A stretch of DNA of 64,000 nucleotides from Streptomyces sp. B3I8. Its GTDB lineage: Bacteria > Actinomycetota > Actinomycetes > Streptomycetales > Streptomycetaceae. Under the pieces are notes generated by a model. It had not been told where the DNA came from. It saw nothing but the letters and a program-made list of their open reading frames with translations, and ran no database searches. The position numbers and the translations under genes were made by a program. This document shows positions 49,407 through 59,020 of this stretch, piece by piece. Every line of letters begins with the position of its first letter. Position 1 is the stretch's first letter. The stretch covers positions 4,353,501 to 4,417,500 of the forward strand of contig NZ_JAUSYN010000002.1 of NCBI RefSeq assembly GCF_030816915.1, written 5' to 3'.

Positions 49407-50855
49407 ATGGGATACGTGACTCGGATCGTGATCATTGGCGGCGGACCCGGCGGATACGAAGCGGCGCTGGTGGCCGCGCAGCTCGGCGCGGAGGTGACCG
49501 TCGTCGACTGCGACGGCCTGGGCGGCGCGTCGGTACTGACCGACTGCGTGCCGTCCAAGACCCTCATCGCGACCGCGGAGGTGATGACCACGTTCGACTC
49601 CTCCTACGAGGAGCTCGGCATCATCGTCGCCGACGACACCCCGCCGCTGGAGCAGGCGGCCCGGGTGGTCGGGGTCGACCTGGGCAAGGTCAACCGCCGG
49701 GTCAAGCGGCTCGCGCTGGCCCAGTCGCACGACATCACCGCCTCCGTGACGCGCGCCGGTGCCCGTGTCGTGCGCGGGCGCGGCCGGCTGGAGGGCATGC
49801 AGGCCGTCGACGGCTCGCGCACGGTCGTCGTACGGGCCGCCGACGGCAGCGAGGAGCGGCTCACCGCCGACGCCGTGCTCATCGCCACCGGCGGTCACCC
49901 GCGCGAGCTGCCCGACGCGCAGCCCGACGGCGAGCGCATCCTGAACTGGACCCAGGTCTACGACCTCGACGAGCTGCCCGAGGAGCTCATCGTGGTCGGC
50001 TCCGGTGTCACCGGCGCCGAGTTCGCGGGCGCCTACCAGGCGCTCGGCTCCAAGGTCACCCTCGTCTCCTCGCGCGACCGGGTACTGCCCGGCGAGGACC
50101 CGGACGCCGCCGCCGTCCTGGAGGACGTCTTCCGCCGCCGCGGCATGAACGTCATGGCCCGCTCCCGCGCCGAGTCCGCCAAGCGGGTCGGCGGCCGGGT
50201 CGAGGTCACCCTCGCGGACGGCCGGGTCATCACCGGCTCGCACTGCCTGATGGCCGTCGGCGCCGTTCCGAACAGCGCGGGCATGGGTCTGGAGGAGGCC
50301 GGCGTCCAGCTCCGCGAGTCCGGGCACATCCGCACCGACCGGGTCTCCCGTACGACGGCGCCGGGCGTGTACGCGGCCGGCGACGTCACCGGCGTCTTCG
50401 CGCTCGCCTCCGTGGCGGCCATGCAGGGCCGCATCGCGATGTACCACTTCCTCGGCGACGCGGTCGCCCCCCTCGACCTGAAGACCGTCTCCTCCAACGT
50501 CTTCACCGACCCCGAGATCGCCACCGTCGGCTACTCGCAGGCCGACGTCGACGCCGGAAGGATCGACGCCCGCGTCGTCAAGCTGCCGCTGCTGCGCAAC
50601 CCGCGCGCCAAGATGCAGGGCATCCGGGACGGCTTCGTCAAGATCCTCTGCCGTCCGGGCACCGAGATCGTGGTCGGCGGTGTCGTGGTGGCCCCGCGCG
50701 CCTCGGAACTCATCCACCCCATCTCGATCGCGGTCGACAACAACCTGACGGTCGAACAGATCGCGAACGCGTTCACCGTGTACCCGTCCCTGTCGGGATC
50801 GATCGCCGAGGTCGCCCGTCAGCTCCACACCCGCAAGGCGACGGGCGGCGCCTGA
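49407..50855 (+). CDS. lpdA: LpdA-type NAD(P)H-quinone dehydrogenase flavoprotein
   Basis: About 482 residues of the dihydrolipoyl dehydrogenase fold: FAD motif VIIGGGPGGYEAAL, NAD motif VVGSGVTGAEFAGAYQALGS, and GVYAAGDVTGVFALAS. The redox centre reads GGASVLTDCVPSKTL, so the first Cys of the usual CxxxxC disulfide is missing. This is the state of M. tuberculosis LpdA (Rv3303c), which reduces quinones and not lipoamide. The dimer-interface C terminus has HPISIAVDNNLTVEQI. Start ATG 49407 or GTG 49416; neither has ideal spacing. Confidence 0.88.
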   Translation: MGYVTRIVIIGGGPGGYEAALVAAQLGAEVTVVDCDGLGGASVLTDCVPSKTLIATAEVMTTFDSSYEELGIIVADDTPPLEQAARVVGVDLGKVNRRVKRLALAQSHDITASVTRAGARVVRGRGRLEGMQAVDGSRTVVVRAADGSEERLTADAVLIATGGHPRELPDAQPDGERILNWTQVYDLDELPEELIVVGSGVTGAEFAGAYQALGSKVTLVSSRDRVLPGEDPDAAAVLEDVFRRRGMNVMARSRAESAKRVGGRVEVTLADGRVITGSHCLMAVGAVPNSAGMGLEEAGVQLRESGHIRTDRVSRTTAPGVYAAGDVTGVFALASVAAMQGRIAMYHFLGDAVAPLDLKTVSSNVFTDPEIATVGYSQADVDAGRIDARVVKLPLLRNPRAKMQGIRDGFVKILCRPGTEIVVGGVVVAPRASELIHPISIAVDNNLTVEQIANAFTVYPSLSGSIAEVARQLHTRKATGGA

Positions 50856-51009
50856 GCGACGGCCGGCCAACGGCCCCTCGGCGCACGACGGTTCGGCGCG
50901 GTCACGGGGAGTCGCCGGACGGACGGACGGGGGGTGCGACGAGTGGGGAGTGCGTATACCACTTGTGACCAACCTGTGCGAACAACTTCTGTTATTCGGC
51001 GCATACTGC

Positions 51010-51045
51010 TGAAAGCAGGCGGTCCTTGGGGTTACTGTCAGTTTC
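51010..51045 (+). promoter_or_regulatory. Probable leaderless promoter of the DeoR-family gene
   Basis: TGAAAG (51010-51015), 17-bp spacer, TACTGT (51033-51038), then 7 bp to GTG 51046 with no ribosome binding site. Confidence 0.5.
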
Positions 51046-51993
51046 GTGTTCGCTGCAGAACGTCGCCAATTGATCCTCGAAATGGTGCGCGCGAACGGGG
51101 CCGTGTCGCTCCGTGAGCTCGCCCGCGTCGTCCAGACCTCCGAAGTGACCGTACGGCGGGACGTGCGCGCACTGGAGGCAGAAGGACTCCTCGACCGCCG
51201 GCACGGCGGTGCGGTACTGCCGGGCGGGTTCACGCGGGAGTCCGGCTTTCCGCAGAAATCACATCTCGCGACCGCCGAGAAGACGGCCATCGCCGATCTC
51301 GCCGCGAGCCTCGTCGAAGAGGGCGAGGCGATCGTGGTCGGTGCGGGCACCACCACGCAGGAACTGGCCCGCCGGCTCGCCCGGGTGCCGGGGCTGACGG
51401 TCGTCACCAACTCGTTGCTGGTGGCGCAGGCCCTCGCCCACGCCAACCGGGTGGAGGTCGTGATGACCGGCGGCACCCTGCGCGGCTCCAACTACGCGCT
51501 GGTCGGGTCGGGGGCGGAACAGTCCCTCCAGGGGCTGCGGGTCTCCCGGGCGTTCCTCTCCGGCGCCGGACTCACCGCCGAACGGGGGCTCTCCACGTCC
51601 AACATGCTCTCCGCGTCGGTCGACCGGGCGCTGGTGCAGGCGGCGGCGGAGGTCGTGGTCCTCGCGGACCACACGAAGCTCGGGACGGACACGATGTTCC
51701 AGACCGTGCCGACGGATCTCATCACCCGACTCGTCACCGACGAGCCGCCCGCGCACGACGACCGTGCGGGCGGGGAACTGCAGGCGCTGGCCGACCAGGG
51801 CGTGCAGATCGCGCTGGCCGGGGCGGGGGGCGGTGAGACGGGACCCGGCGGCCGGCAGGCGCGTCGGGACGTCGGGCTGCCGGGACCCCGACGGCAGGGG
51901 CCGTCGGGGCCGCAACTGCGCAGCGCCCCTGTCCTGGGCGAGTCCCCGGGCGGCGACCGCCCGGCCAGAGTGGCCGACCTCCGCCGCCGGTAG
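51046..51993 (+). CDS. DeoR-family transcriptional regulator
   Basis: A 315-residue repressor. N-terminal helix-turn-helix ERRQLILEMVRANGAVSLRE and VVQTSEVTVRRDVRALEAEG, with the DeoR hallmark LDRRHGGAVLP. The C-terminal phosphosugar-sensing domain contains VVGAGTTTQELARRL, VVTNSLLVAQALA, VVMTGGTLRGSNYALVG and VLADHTKLGTD. A disordered Gly/Pro/Arg tail of about 60 residues follows. Members respond to sugar phosphates, so deoxyribose or ribose phosphates are plausible effectors and it is the in-window candidate for the nucleoside-regulon palindrome; no copy of that palindrome lies at its own promoter. Probably leaderless GTG 51046. Confidence 0.88.
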   Translation: MFAAERRQLILEMVRANGAVSLRELARVVQTSEVTVRRDVRALEAEGLLDRRHGGAVLPGGFTRESGFPQKSHLATAEKTAIADLAASLVEEGEAIVVGAGTTTQELARRLARVPGLTVVTNSLLVAQALAHANRVEVVMTGGTLRGSNYALVGSGAEQSLQGLRVSRAFLSGAGLTAERGLSTSNMLSASVDRALVQAAAEVVVLADHTKLGTDTMFQTVPTDLITRLVTDEPPAHDDRAGGELQALADQGVQIALAGAGGGETGPGGRQARRDVGLPGPRRQGPSGPQLRSAPVLGESPGGDRPARVADLRRR

Positions 51994-52050
51994 CCTGCGG
52001 CTCGCCTCTCGGGGGGTGGGGCTCGCGGTTCGGTGCGGGGTGGTGGGTGG

Positions 52051-52076
52051 CTGCTCGCGCGGTTCCCCGCGCCCCT
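52051..52076. repeat. Dispersed intergenic repeat
   Basis: Contains CGCGGTTCCCCGCGCCCCT, the core seen in other intergenic gaps. It lies between the convergent DeoR-family gene and accA2. Confidence 0.65.
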
Positions 52077-52186
52077 GGGGGGCCGGAGGCGCGAGCCACG
52101 GAGGGGGGAGGGGACGGACAGGGGCGGCGGGAGCGAGAAACGCCCCGGCCGTCCCTACCGCCGCTGCCCGCCCCCGGAGGGAACCG

Positions 52187-53959
52187 TCAGTCCTTGATCT
52201 CGCAGATCGGCGCGCCGGACGTCACGCTCGCGCCGACCTCCGCCGCGAGCCCCTTCACCGTCCCCGCCCGGTGCGCGTTGAGCGGCTGCTCCATCTTCAT
52301 GGCCTCGAGGACGACGATGAGGTCGCCTTCCTTGACCTCCTGGCCCTCCTCGACCGCGACCTTGACGATCGTCCCCTGCATGGGAGAGGCCAGCGTGTCG
52401 CCGGAGGCGACGGGGCCCGACTTCTTCGCGGCCCGCCGCTTCGGCTTGGCGCCCGCCGCCAGCCCCGTACGGGCGAGCGTCATCCCCAGCGACGCCGGCA
52501 GCGACACCTCGAGGCGCTTGCCGCCGACCTCGACGACGACCGTCTCGCGGCCCGTCTCCTCGTCACCGTCGGCCTCCGCGGCCGCGGAGAACGGCTTGAT
52601 CTCGTTGACGAACTCCGTCTCGATCCACCGGGTGTGCACGGTGAACGGGTCGGCGGAGCCGGTCAGCTCGGGGGCGAAGGCCGGGTCGCGGACCACCGCG
52701 CGGTGGAACGGGATCGCGGTCGCCATGCCCTCCACCTGGAACTCGTCCAGCGCACGGGCGGCCCGCTGCAGCGCCTCCGCCCGCGTGCGGCCGGTGACGA
52801 TCAGCTTGGCCAGCAGCGAGTCCCACGCCGGGCCGATGACCGACCCGGTCTCGACGCCCGCGTCGAGGCGGACACCGGGTCCCGACGGCGCCTCGAAGCG
52901 CGTGACCGTGCCGGGCGCGGGCAGGAAGCCCCGGCCCGGGTCCTCACCGTTGATGCGGAACTCGAAGGAGTGACCGCGCAGCGGCGGGTCGTCGTAGCCG
53001 AGCTTCTCGCCGTCGGCGATGCGGAACATCTCGCGCACGAGGTCGATCCCGGAGACCTCCTCGGTGACCGGGTGCTCGACCTGGAGCCGCGTGTTGACCT
53101 CCAGGAAGGAGATCGTGCCGTCCGCCCCGACGAGGAACTCCACCGTGCCCGCGCCGACGTACCCGGCCTCCTTCAGGATCGCCTTGGAGGAGGAGTAGAG
53201 CTGGGCGAGCTGGTCGTCGGAGAGGAACGGCGCCGGGGCCTCCTCGACGAGCTTCTGGTGCCGGCGCTGCAGCGAGCAGTCACGCGTGGAGACGACGACC
53301 ACGTTGCCGTGGGAGTCGGCCAGGCACTGCGTCTCCACGTGCCGGGGCTTGTCCAGGTAACGCTCGACGAAGCACTCGCCCCGCCCGAACGCGGCCACGG
53401 CCTCGCGCACCGCCGAGTCGTACAGCTCGGGCACCTCTTCGAGGGTGCGGGCCACCTTCAGACCGCGCCCGCCACCGCCGAACGCGGCCTTGATCGCGAT
53501 GGGCAGGCCGTGCTCCTTCGCGAAGGCCACGACCTCCTCCGCGCCGGACACCGGGTCCGGGGTGCCGGCCACCAGCGGCGCGCCGGCGCGCTGCGCGATG
53601 TGCCGGGCGGCCACCTTGTCGCCGAGGTCGCGGATGGCGTGCGGGGGCGGGCCGATCCAGATCAGGCCCGCGTCCAGGACCGCCTGCGCGAACTCCGCGT
53701 TCTCGGAGAGGAAGCCGTAGCCGGGATGGACGGCGTCCGCGCCGGAGTCGGCGGCGGCCTGGAGCACCTTGGAGATGTCCAGGTAGCTGGTGGCCGGGGT
53801 GTCCCCGCCCAGGGCGAACGCCTCGTCCGCGACCCGCACGTGCACCGCGTCCCGGTCCGGTTCCGCGTACACGGCCACGCTCGCGATGCCGGCGTCGCGG
53901 CAGGCCCGGGCGACACGGACCGCGATTTCGCCACGGTTGGCGATCAACACCTTGCGCAC
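52187..53959 (-). CDS. accA2: Acyl-CoA carboxylase alpha subunit (biotin carboxylase + BCCP)
   Basis: A 590-residue subunit, the length of S. coelicolor AccA1/AccA2. N-terminal biotin carboxylase ([22 protein letters not shown]-grasp loop [33 protein letters not shown]), then an Ala/Lys linker and a C-terminal biotinyl domain with the biotin-accepting Lys in [13 protein letters not shown]. It carboxylates biotin for the beta subunits that make malonyl- and methylmalonyl-CoA. Start GTG 53959 has AGGGAG 5 nt upstream. pccE and pccB lie downstream at 55.8-57.6 kb, and the biotin ligase gene follows them. Confidence 0.95.
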   Translation of the reverse strand: MRKVLIANRGEIAVRVARACRDAGIASVAVYAEPDRDAVHVRVADEAFALGGDTPATSYLDISKVLQAAADSGADAVHPGYGFLSENAEFAQAVLDAGLIWIGPPPHAIRDLGDKVAARHIAQRAGAPLVAGTPDPVSGAEEVVAFAKEHGLPIAIKAAFGGGGRGLKVARTLEEVPELYDSAVREAVAAFGRGECFVERYLDKPRHVETQCLADSHGNVVVVSTRDCSLQRRHQKLVEEAPAPFLSDDQLAQLYSSSKAILKEAGYVGAGTVEFLVGADGTISFLEVNTRLQVEHPVTEEVSGIDLVREMFRIADGEKLGYDDPPLRGHSFEFRINGEDPGRGFLPAPGTVTRFEAPSGPGVRLDAGVETGSVIGPAWDSLLAKLIVTGRTRAEALQRAARALDEFQVEGMATAIPFHRAVVRDPAFAPELTGSADPFTVHTRWIETEFVNEIKPFSAAAEADGDEETGRETVVVEVGGKRLEVSLPASLGMTLARTGLAAGAKPKRRAAKKSGPVASGDTLASPMQGTIVKVAVEEGQEVKEGDLIVVLEAMKMEQPLNAHRAGTVKGLAAEVGASVTSGAPICEIKD

Positions 53960-54317
53960 GTTGGCTCCCTCTCCTTGAAACAAGCCGAGTTTAGGGACTG
54001 CCGACACGACGTTTCGACCCGTGCCCAATGGTGAGCTTCCCCACACGGAGCGTGAGTCGGGGCTCACTCGAGCGGCGAAACCCCTTGTCGCACCGGAGTA
54101 CGCGGGGGCCCTCCCGGAAACCCTAACCCTCCGGTGCGGTCGAGGTCTCTGTGCGGCCGTGCTGCGGGCGGTCGTGTTTCTTTGTGGAGTCCCTACTAAT
54201 GGCCCAATGATTCTTTGCCGTCGCCGCACCCCTTGTCCTCGCCTTTACCCGTGAGTAGCGTTCCCGTTGCTCCGTACGTACTCGGGGTAACGCGCGGGAA
54301 GGCGGGGGTGGGGCGGG
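53960..54317. other. Divergent intergenic region
   Basis: About 360 bp between accA2 and a membrane protein gene. It has relatively AT-rich stretches (for example 54165-54215, GTTTCTTTGTGGAGTCCCTA and onward) that should hold promoters for both. No gene, strong repeat or known operator recognised. Confidence 0.5.
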
Positions 54318-54866
54318 ATGCTGCGAAGACCGGTGGCCCTGGTGGCGGCGGTCGTGCTCTTCTGCGAGGCGGTGGGCATCGCGGTGCTCAACTGGTCCCT
54401 GGGCACGCTCGTCGACCGCCAGCACATGTCCCTTGCCGGGCTCGACCCGAAGGACATGTCGGCGTCCTCGAAGATCGGCGGCCTGGTCTTCGGCCTCTAC
54501 TTCGTGCTCTGCGGCATCGCCGCGCTGGCGGTCTGCCTGCGCAACCGGCCGTCCGCCGGACTCGGGCGGGTGCTGCTGATCAGCGCGGCGGTGGTGCACG
54601 CGGTGCTGGGGGCGTTCGCCGTGGGGCTGATCGGCTGGCGGGCGTTCGCCTACATGATGGTCGTACTGGCGCTGATCGTGCTCACGCTGATGACGTACGA
54701 CCGCGAGGACGGGACGCGGGGTGCCGATCCGGTACCTTCGGACGCTCCGGAGTCCCCGGCCGCCCCGGAGTTCCCGGATTCTCCGGCCGCCCCGGACTCC
54801 CCGGCGGACGCGCCGCCCGCCGGGAACGGGTCCGTCAGTGCGCGGGGCGCGCCCACAACTCCGTGA
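54318..54866 (+). CDS. Uncharacterised four-helix membrane protein
   Basis: A 182-residue protein with about four hydrophobic helices: [60 protein letters not shown] and [15 protein letters not shown]. It ends in a Pro/Ser/Asp-rich tail. I do not recognise a functional family. GGGGCGGG precedes ATG 54318. Its last 32 bp overlap the convergent maf gene. Confidence 0.8.
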   Translation: MLRRPVALVAAVVLFCEAVGIAVLNWSLGTLVDRQHMSLAGLDPKDMSASSKIGGLVFGLYFVLCGIAALAVCLRNRPSAGLGRVLLISAAVVHAVLGAFAVGLIGWRAFAYMMVVLALIVLTLMTYDREDGTRGADPVPSDAPESPAAPEFPDSPAAPDSPADAPPAGNGSVSARGAPTTP

Positions 54867-55458
54867 TGCCGACGCCGAGTTCCGCCAGCAGGCGGCGGAC
54901 CAGCGGCAGGCTGAGACCGATGACGTTGCCGTGGTCGCCGTCGATGCCGTCGATGAACGGCGCCGAGCGGCCGTCCAGCGTGAACGCGCCCGCGACGTGG
55001 AGCGGCTCCCCGGAGGCGACGTAGGCAGCGATCTCGTCGTCCGTGGGCTCCCCGAAGCGGACCACGGTGGACGCGATCGCCGAGACGTGACGGCCGGTCT
55101 CCGTGTCCCACACGCAGTGACCCGTCTGCAGCGTGCCGGTCCGGCCGCGCATCGCCTTCCAGCGGGCCGTGGCCTCCTCGGCGTCTGCGGGCTTGCCGAG
55201 CGCCTCGCCGTCCAGGTCCAGCACCGAGTCGCAGCCGATCACCAGGGCGCCGCGTACGTCCGGCCGGGCGGCCACGACGGACGCCTTCGCCTCGGCGAGG
55301 GCGAGGGCCAGTTCGGCGGGGGTCGGGGCGTCGAAGGGGTCCTCGTCCACTCCGCTGACGACGACCTCGGGAGCGAGCCCCGCCTGGCGCAGCAGGCCGA
55401 GGCGGGCGGGGGACTGGGAGGCGAGCACGAGCCTTCGGGGCGACGACTGATCGGTCAT
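54835..55458 (-). CDS. maf: Maf-family nucleoside triphosphate pyrophosphatase
   Basis: A 207-residue house-cleaning enzyme that hydrolyses dTTP/UTP-type or modified nucleotides to monophosphates. Motifs: [34 protein letters not shown], and [20 protein letters not shown] (catalytic region). ATG 55458. The 3' end overlaps the convergent membrane protein gene by 32 bp. It is upstream of accA2 on the same strand but divided from it by that gene. Confidence 0.92.
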   Translation of the reverse strand: MTDQSSPRRLVLASQSPARLGLLRQAGLAPEVVVSGVDEDPFDAPTPAELALALAEAKASVVAARPDVRGALVIGCDSVLDLDGEALGKPADAEEATARWKAMRGRTGTLQTGHCVWDTETGRHVSAIASTVVRFGEPTDDEIAAYVASGEPLHVAGAFTLDGRSAPFIDGIDGDHGNVIGLSLPLVRRLLAELGVGITELWARPAH

Positions 55459-55510
55459 GCGGTCAGCGTATTGCCTGGTACGGCCTGCCGGCGGGTGGGG
55501 GCTCGCGGTC

Positions 55511-55639
55511 TCACATGATGCCCAGGACGAGCATCGACACGACCATGGCCAGCGCCATCAGGATGCCGAGGCGGCGCAGCATGTCCTGCGTGTCGCGCAG
55601 TTCCTCGGGCGGCTCGTCGTCGGGGTCGGACCACAACAT
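55511..55639 (-). CDS. mmpB: Morphogenic membrane protein MmpB, 42 residues
   Basis: Tiny protein: soluble acidic start [20 protein letters not shown] followed by one transmembrane helix [19 protein letters not shown]. It corresponds to the small Streptomyces protein annotated MmpB, always beside the acyl-CoA carboxylase genes; I rely on memory for the name. ATG 55639, ending at TGA 55511-55513. It lies 52 bp upstream of the maf start. Confidence 0.82.
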   Translation of the reverse strand: MLWSDPDDEPPEELRDTQDMLRRLGILMALAMVVSMLVLGIM

Positions 55640-55781
55640 GCCCTCGAGCTTGCGACCGGCCGGTCGGTCCGCGCCTGAGTACGGGTACTCAACTTCCCGG
55701 GCGGCCACCGCCACCGCGCGGAGCCGGGCCGCCGGCCCGGCTCCGGGGCATGCCGCCGGCCCGGCCCCGGGAGGCGGCCCG

Positions 55782-56000
55782 TCAGCCCGGCCAGTACGTG
55801 CGGCTCCAGGCCGCCGGGCCCGGCTGCGGCAGCCGGTGGGCGGCGATGCGGGAGGGGTCGGACCAGGAAGGACGGGCGGGGCGCGGGGCCGGCTCGTCCG
55901 GCGCCGCGGCCGTGGCCGCCGCGGCGCGGGCACGGACCACCGCGAGGGCGGCGGCGAGTTCCTCCGGGGTCGGGTTGCCCCGTACGACCTTGATCGTCAC
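55782..56000 (-). CDS. pccE: Acyl-CoA carboxylase epsilon subunit
   Basis: A 72-residue accessory subunit with TIKVVRGNPTPEELAAALAV, the hallmark of actinobacterial epsilon subunits, an Ala-rich middle and the C terminus RLPQPGPAAWSRTYWPG. In S. coelicolor it boosts the activity of the AccA2-PccB complex. GTG 56000 has AAGGAG upstream at 5 nt. It starts 27 nt after the pccB stop, in the same operon. Confidence 0.92.
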   Translation of the reverse strand: MTIKVVRGNPTPEELAAALAVVRARAAAATAAAPDEPAPRPARPSWSDPSRIAAHRLPQPGPAAWSRTYWPG

Positions 56001-56027
56001 AGCGGCTCCTTCCAGGGGCTGCACGGG

Positions 56028-57629
56028 CTACAGGGGAATGTTGCCGTGCTTCTTCGGGGGCAGGGACTCGCGTTTGGTCCGCAGCTGCCGCAGGCCGCGG
56101 ACGAGGTGGGCGCGGGTGTCGGACGGCATGATCACGGCGTCGACGTAGCCGCGTTCGGCGGCGACGTAGGGGTTGAGGAGGGTGTCCTCGTACTCCTGGA
56201 GCAGCCGGGCCCGGGTCGCCTCGGCGTCGTCCGCGGCGGCGATCGTGCGGCGGTGCAGGATGTTGACGGCGCCCTGGGCGCCCATGACGGCGATCTGCGC
56301 GGTCGGCCAGGCCAGGTTGAGGTCGGCGCCGAGGTGCTTGGAGCCCATGACGTCGTAGGCGCCGCCGAAGGCCTTGCGGGTGATGACCGTGATGAGGGGG
56401 ACGGTCGCCTCGGCGTAGGCGAAGATCAGCTTGGCGCCGCGGCGGATGATGCCGTCGTGCTCCTGGTCGACACCGGGCAGGAAGCCGGGGACGTCGACGA
56501 AGGTCAGCACGGGGATGTTGAAGGCGTCGCAGGTGCGCACGAAGCGGGCCGCCTTCTCGGAGGCCCTGATGTCCAGGCAACCCGCGTACTGCATCGGCTG
56601 GTTGGCGACGATGCCGACGGGCCGGCCCTCGACGCGGCCGTAGCCGGTGACGATGTTCGGCGCGTACAGCGGCTGCGTCTCGAAGAACTCCGCGTCGTCC
56701 AGGACGTGTTCGATCACCGTGTGGATGTCGTACGGCTGGTTCGCGGAGTCCGGGACGAGGGTGTCGAGTTCGCGGTCCTCGTCGGTGACCGCGAGGTCCG
56801 CCTCCTCGGGGAAGGCGGGCGGCTCGGAAAGGTTGTTGGAGGGCAGGTAGGACAGGAGCTGCTTGACGTACTCGATCGCGTCCTTCTCGTCGCCCGCCAT
56901 GTGGTGGGCCACGCCGGAGGCCGTGTTGTGGGTGCGGGCGCCGCCGAGCTCCTCGAAGCCGACGTCCTCGCCGGTGACGGTCTTGATGACGTCCGGGCCG
57001 GTGATGAACATGTGCGAGGTCTGGTCGACCATGACCGTGAAGTCGGTGATCGCGGGGGAGTAGACCGCGCCGCCCGCGCAGGGTCCGACGACCAGGCTGA
57101 TCTGCGGGATCACGCCGGAGGCGTGGGTGTTGCGGCGGAAGATCTCCCCGTACGCGCCGAGCGAGGCCACGCCCTCCTGGATACGGGCGCCGCCGGAGTC
57201 GTTGATGCCGATCACCGGGCAGCCGGTCTTGAGCGCGAAGTCCATCACCTTGACGATCTTCTGCCCGTAGACCTCGCCGAGCGCGCCGCCGAAGACCGTG
57301 AAGTCCTGGGAGAAGACGGCGACCGGACGGCCGTCCACGGTGCCGTAGCCGGTGACCACGCCGTCGCCGTAGGGGCGGTTGGCCGCGAGCCCGAAGTCGG
57401 TCGAGCGGTGCCGGGCGAACTCGTCCAGCTCGACGAACGAGCCCTCGTCCAGGAGCAGTTCGATCCGCTCACGGGCCGTCAGCTTGCCCTTGGCGTGCTG
57501 CTTCTCCACGGCGCGTGCCGAACCGGCGTGCGTGGCTTCCTCGATACGGCGCTGCAGATCCGCGAGCTTGCCCGCGGTGGTGTGGATGTCGATCTCTTCG
57601 CGCGCCTGGCGCTCTTCCGGCTCGGACAT
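56028..57629 (-). CDS. pccB: Propionyl-CoA carboxylase beta subunit
   Basis: Carboxyltransferase of 533 residues. Motifs: [40 protein letters not shown] (oxyanion/acyl-CoA site), [18 protein letters not shown] and [17 protein letters not shown]. In the S. coelicolor homologue an Asp sets propionyl-CoA preference; the matching segment here ([19 protein letters not shown]) looks normal. ATG 57629 (MSEPEERQ) is preferred over TTG 57656. It makes methylmalonyl-CoA with AccA2 and PccE. Confidence 0.94.
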   Translation of the reverse strand: MSEPEERQAREEIDIHTTAGKLADLQRRIEEATHAGSARAVEKQHAKGKLTARERIELLLDEGSFVELDEFARHRSTDFGLAANRPYGDGVVTGYGTVDGRPVAVFSQDFTVFGGALGEVYGQKIVKVMDFALKTGCPVIGINDSGGARIQEGVASLGAYGEIFRRNTHASGVIPQISLVVGPCAGGAVYSPAITDFTVMVDQTSHMFITGPDVIKTVTGEDVGFEELGGARTHNTASGVAHHMAGDEKDAIEYVKQLLSYLPSNNLSEPPAFPEEADLAVTDEDRELDTLVPDSANQPYDIHTVIEHVLDDAEFFETQPLYAPNIVTGYGRVEGRPVGIVANQPMQYAGCLDIRASEKAARFVRTCDAFNIPVLTFVDVPGFLPGVDQEHDGIIRRGAKLIFAYAEATVPLITVITRKAFGGAYDVMGSKHLGADLNLAWPTAQIAVMGAQGAVNILHRRTIAAADDAEATRARLLQEYEDTLLNPYVAAERGYVDAVIMPSDTRAHLVRGLRQLRTKRESLPPKKHGNIPL

Positions 57630-58042
57630 CGGGGATGCGGCTCCCTGCCTGCTCAAGTGGGGACGTGAGGGATGCGATGTGCTCGGAGGCTTGCGGTTCT
57701 CGGGTGATCGGGAAGGCCCGGCGGGGACCGGGGAGACTCGGTCGGGGATTCATACGAGGGGGGACGCTCAGAAGAAGGGTCGGCTACTCATCCGTAGCGT
57801 AGTGGTGCGCCTACCGATCGGCAGTGCGGCGTTGGCCACACCGGGCGCGTTCCGGGGCGTGTTTCGGAAGTCCCGTCTGTTCGGCGGTGTCCGTCACGCA
57901 CGCTCCCGGTGTTGTCGGGATCGCCCCGTTGCATCCGGTGTCGGGGCGGCCCTCCGCCTTGCGGTCGCACGCACCGGACGCCGCCGGACCCGCCCTCCGG
58001 GCGGACGGCGCTCCGTTCGGAACACGCCCTAGGCTGACCCGT
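57630..58042. other. Divergent pccB-birA intergenic region
   Basis: About 410 bp. AT-richer short segments near 57660-57800 probably carry the pccB promoter. No operator or gene recognised; the reading frames here are shadows. Confidence 0.45.
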
Positions 58043-58915
58043 ATGACGCCGCGAGACGCCTCTGAGCCGCCGCCCAGCCGCTGGTCCGACCTGGACCGGC
58101 CGCCGCTGAACGCCGGTGCGCTGCGCCGGGCGCTGGTGCGGCCGGGGAGCCTGTGGTCGGCGGTGGAGGTGGCTCAGCACACCGGGTCCACCAACAGCGA
58201 CCTCGTCGACCGTGCGGTGAAGGGCACGGCGGCCGAGGGCGCGGTGCTGGTCGCCGAGGAGCAGAGCGCGGGACGCGGCCGCCTCGACCGCAGGTGGACG
58301 GCCCCCGCCCGCTCCGGTCTCTTCTTCTCCGTCCTGCTCGACCCGGCCGAGGTCCCGCTCGCCCGCTGGGGCTGGCTGCCGCTGCTCACCGGTGTCGCGG
58401 TGGCCACCGGGCTGTCCCGCGCCGCGGGCGTCGACACCGCCCTGAAGTGGCCCAACGACCTGCTGGTCACCGTCGGCGGTGCCGAGCGCAAGACCGGCGG
58501 CATCCTCGCCGAGCGGGCCGGGGACCGGGGCGTCGTCGTCGGCATCGGCGTCAACGTGAGCCTGCGCGCGGACGAGCTGCCCGTGCCCACCGCCGGGTCG
58601 CTGGTCCTCGCGGGCGCCTCCGGCACGGACCGGGACCCGCTGCTGCGGGCGGTGCTGCGCTCCCTGGAGCAGTGGTACGGCCGCTGGCGGGAGGCGGGCG
58701 GGGACGCCGCGGCGAGCGGTCTCCAGGAGACGTACGCCGCCGGATGCGCCACGCTGGGCCGTACCGTGCGGGCCGACCTGCCGGGCGACCGGTCGGTCAC
58801 CGGAGAGGCGGTGGCGGTCGACGGGGACGGACGGTTGGTGATCGCCACGGAGGAAGGGGTACAGGAGCCGGTGGGCGCGGGCGACGTGATCCACCTGCGG
58901 CCCGCCGGGGCGTGA
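58043..58915 (+). CDS. birA: Biotin--[acyl-CoA carboxylase] ligase
   Basis: A 290-residue biotin protein ligase without the N-terminal DNA-binding domain, so an enzyme only. Motifs: QHTGSTNSDLVDRA, EEQSAGRGRLDRRWTAP (biotinyl-AMP loop), LKWPNDLLV and KTGGILAE, then a small C-terminal SH3-like domain (GEAVAVDGDGRLVIAT). It attaches biotin to the BCCP domain of the AccA2 subunit encoded nearby. ATG 58043, divergent from pccB. Confidence 0.94.
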   Translation: MTPRDASEPPPSRWSDLDRPPLNAGALRRALVRPGSLWSAVEVAQHTGSTNSDLVDRAVKGTAAEGAVLVAEEQSAGRGRLDRRWTAPARSGLFFSVLLDPAEVPLARWGWLPLLTGVAVATGLSRAAGVDTALKWPNDLLVTVGGAERKTGGILAERAGDRGVVVGIGVNVSLRADELPVPTAGSLVLAGASGTDRDPLLRAVLRSLEQWYGRWREAGGDAAASGLQETYAAGCATLGRTVRADLPGDRSVTGEAVAVDGDGRLVIATEEGVQEPVGAGDVIHLRPAGA

Positions 58916-59020
58916 CCGTCGACGACCGGCCGTCTCCGTCGGGGAGTGAGCTACCGCACACCTGCCGTAGAGTTGAGCGCGGTCGATACCTGACCGCGAC
59001 AGATCGGAAGGGCAGCAGGC

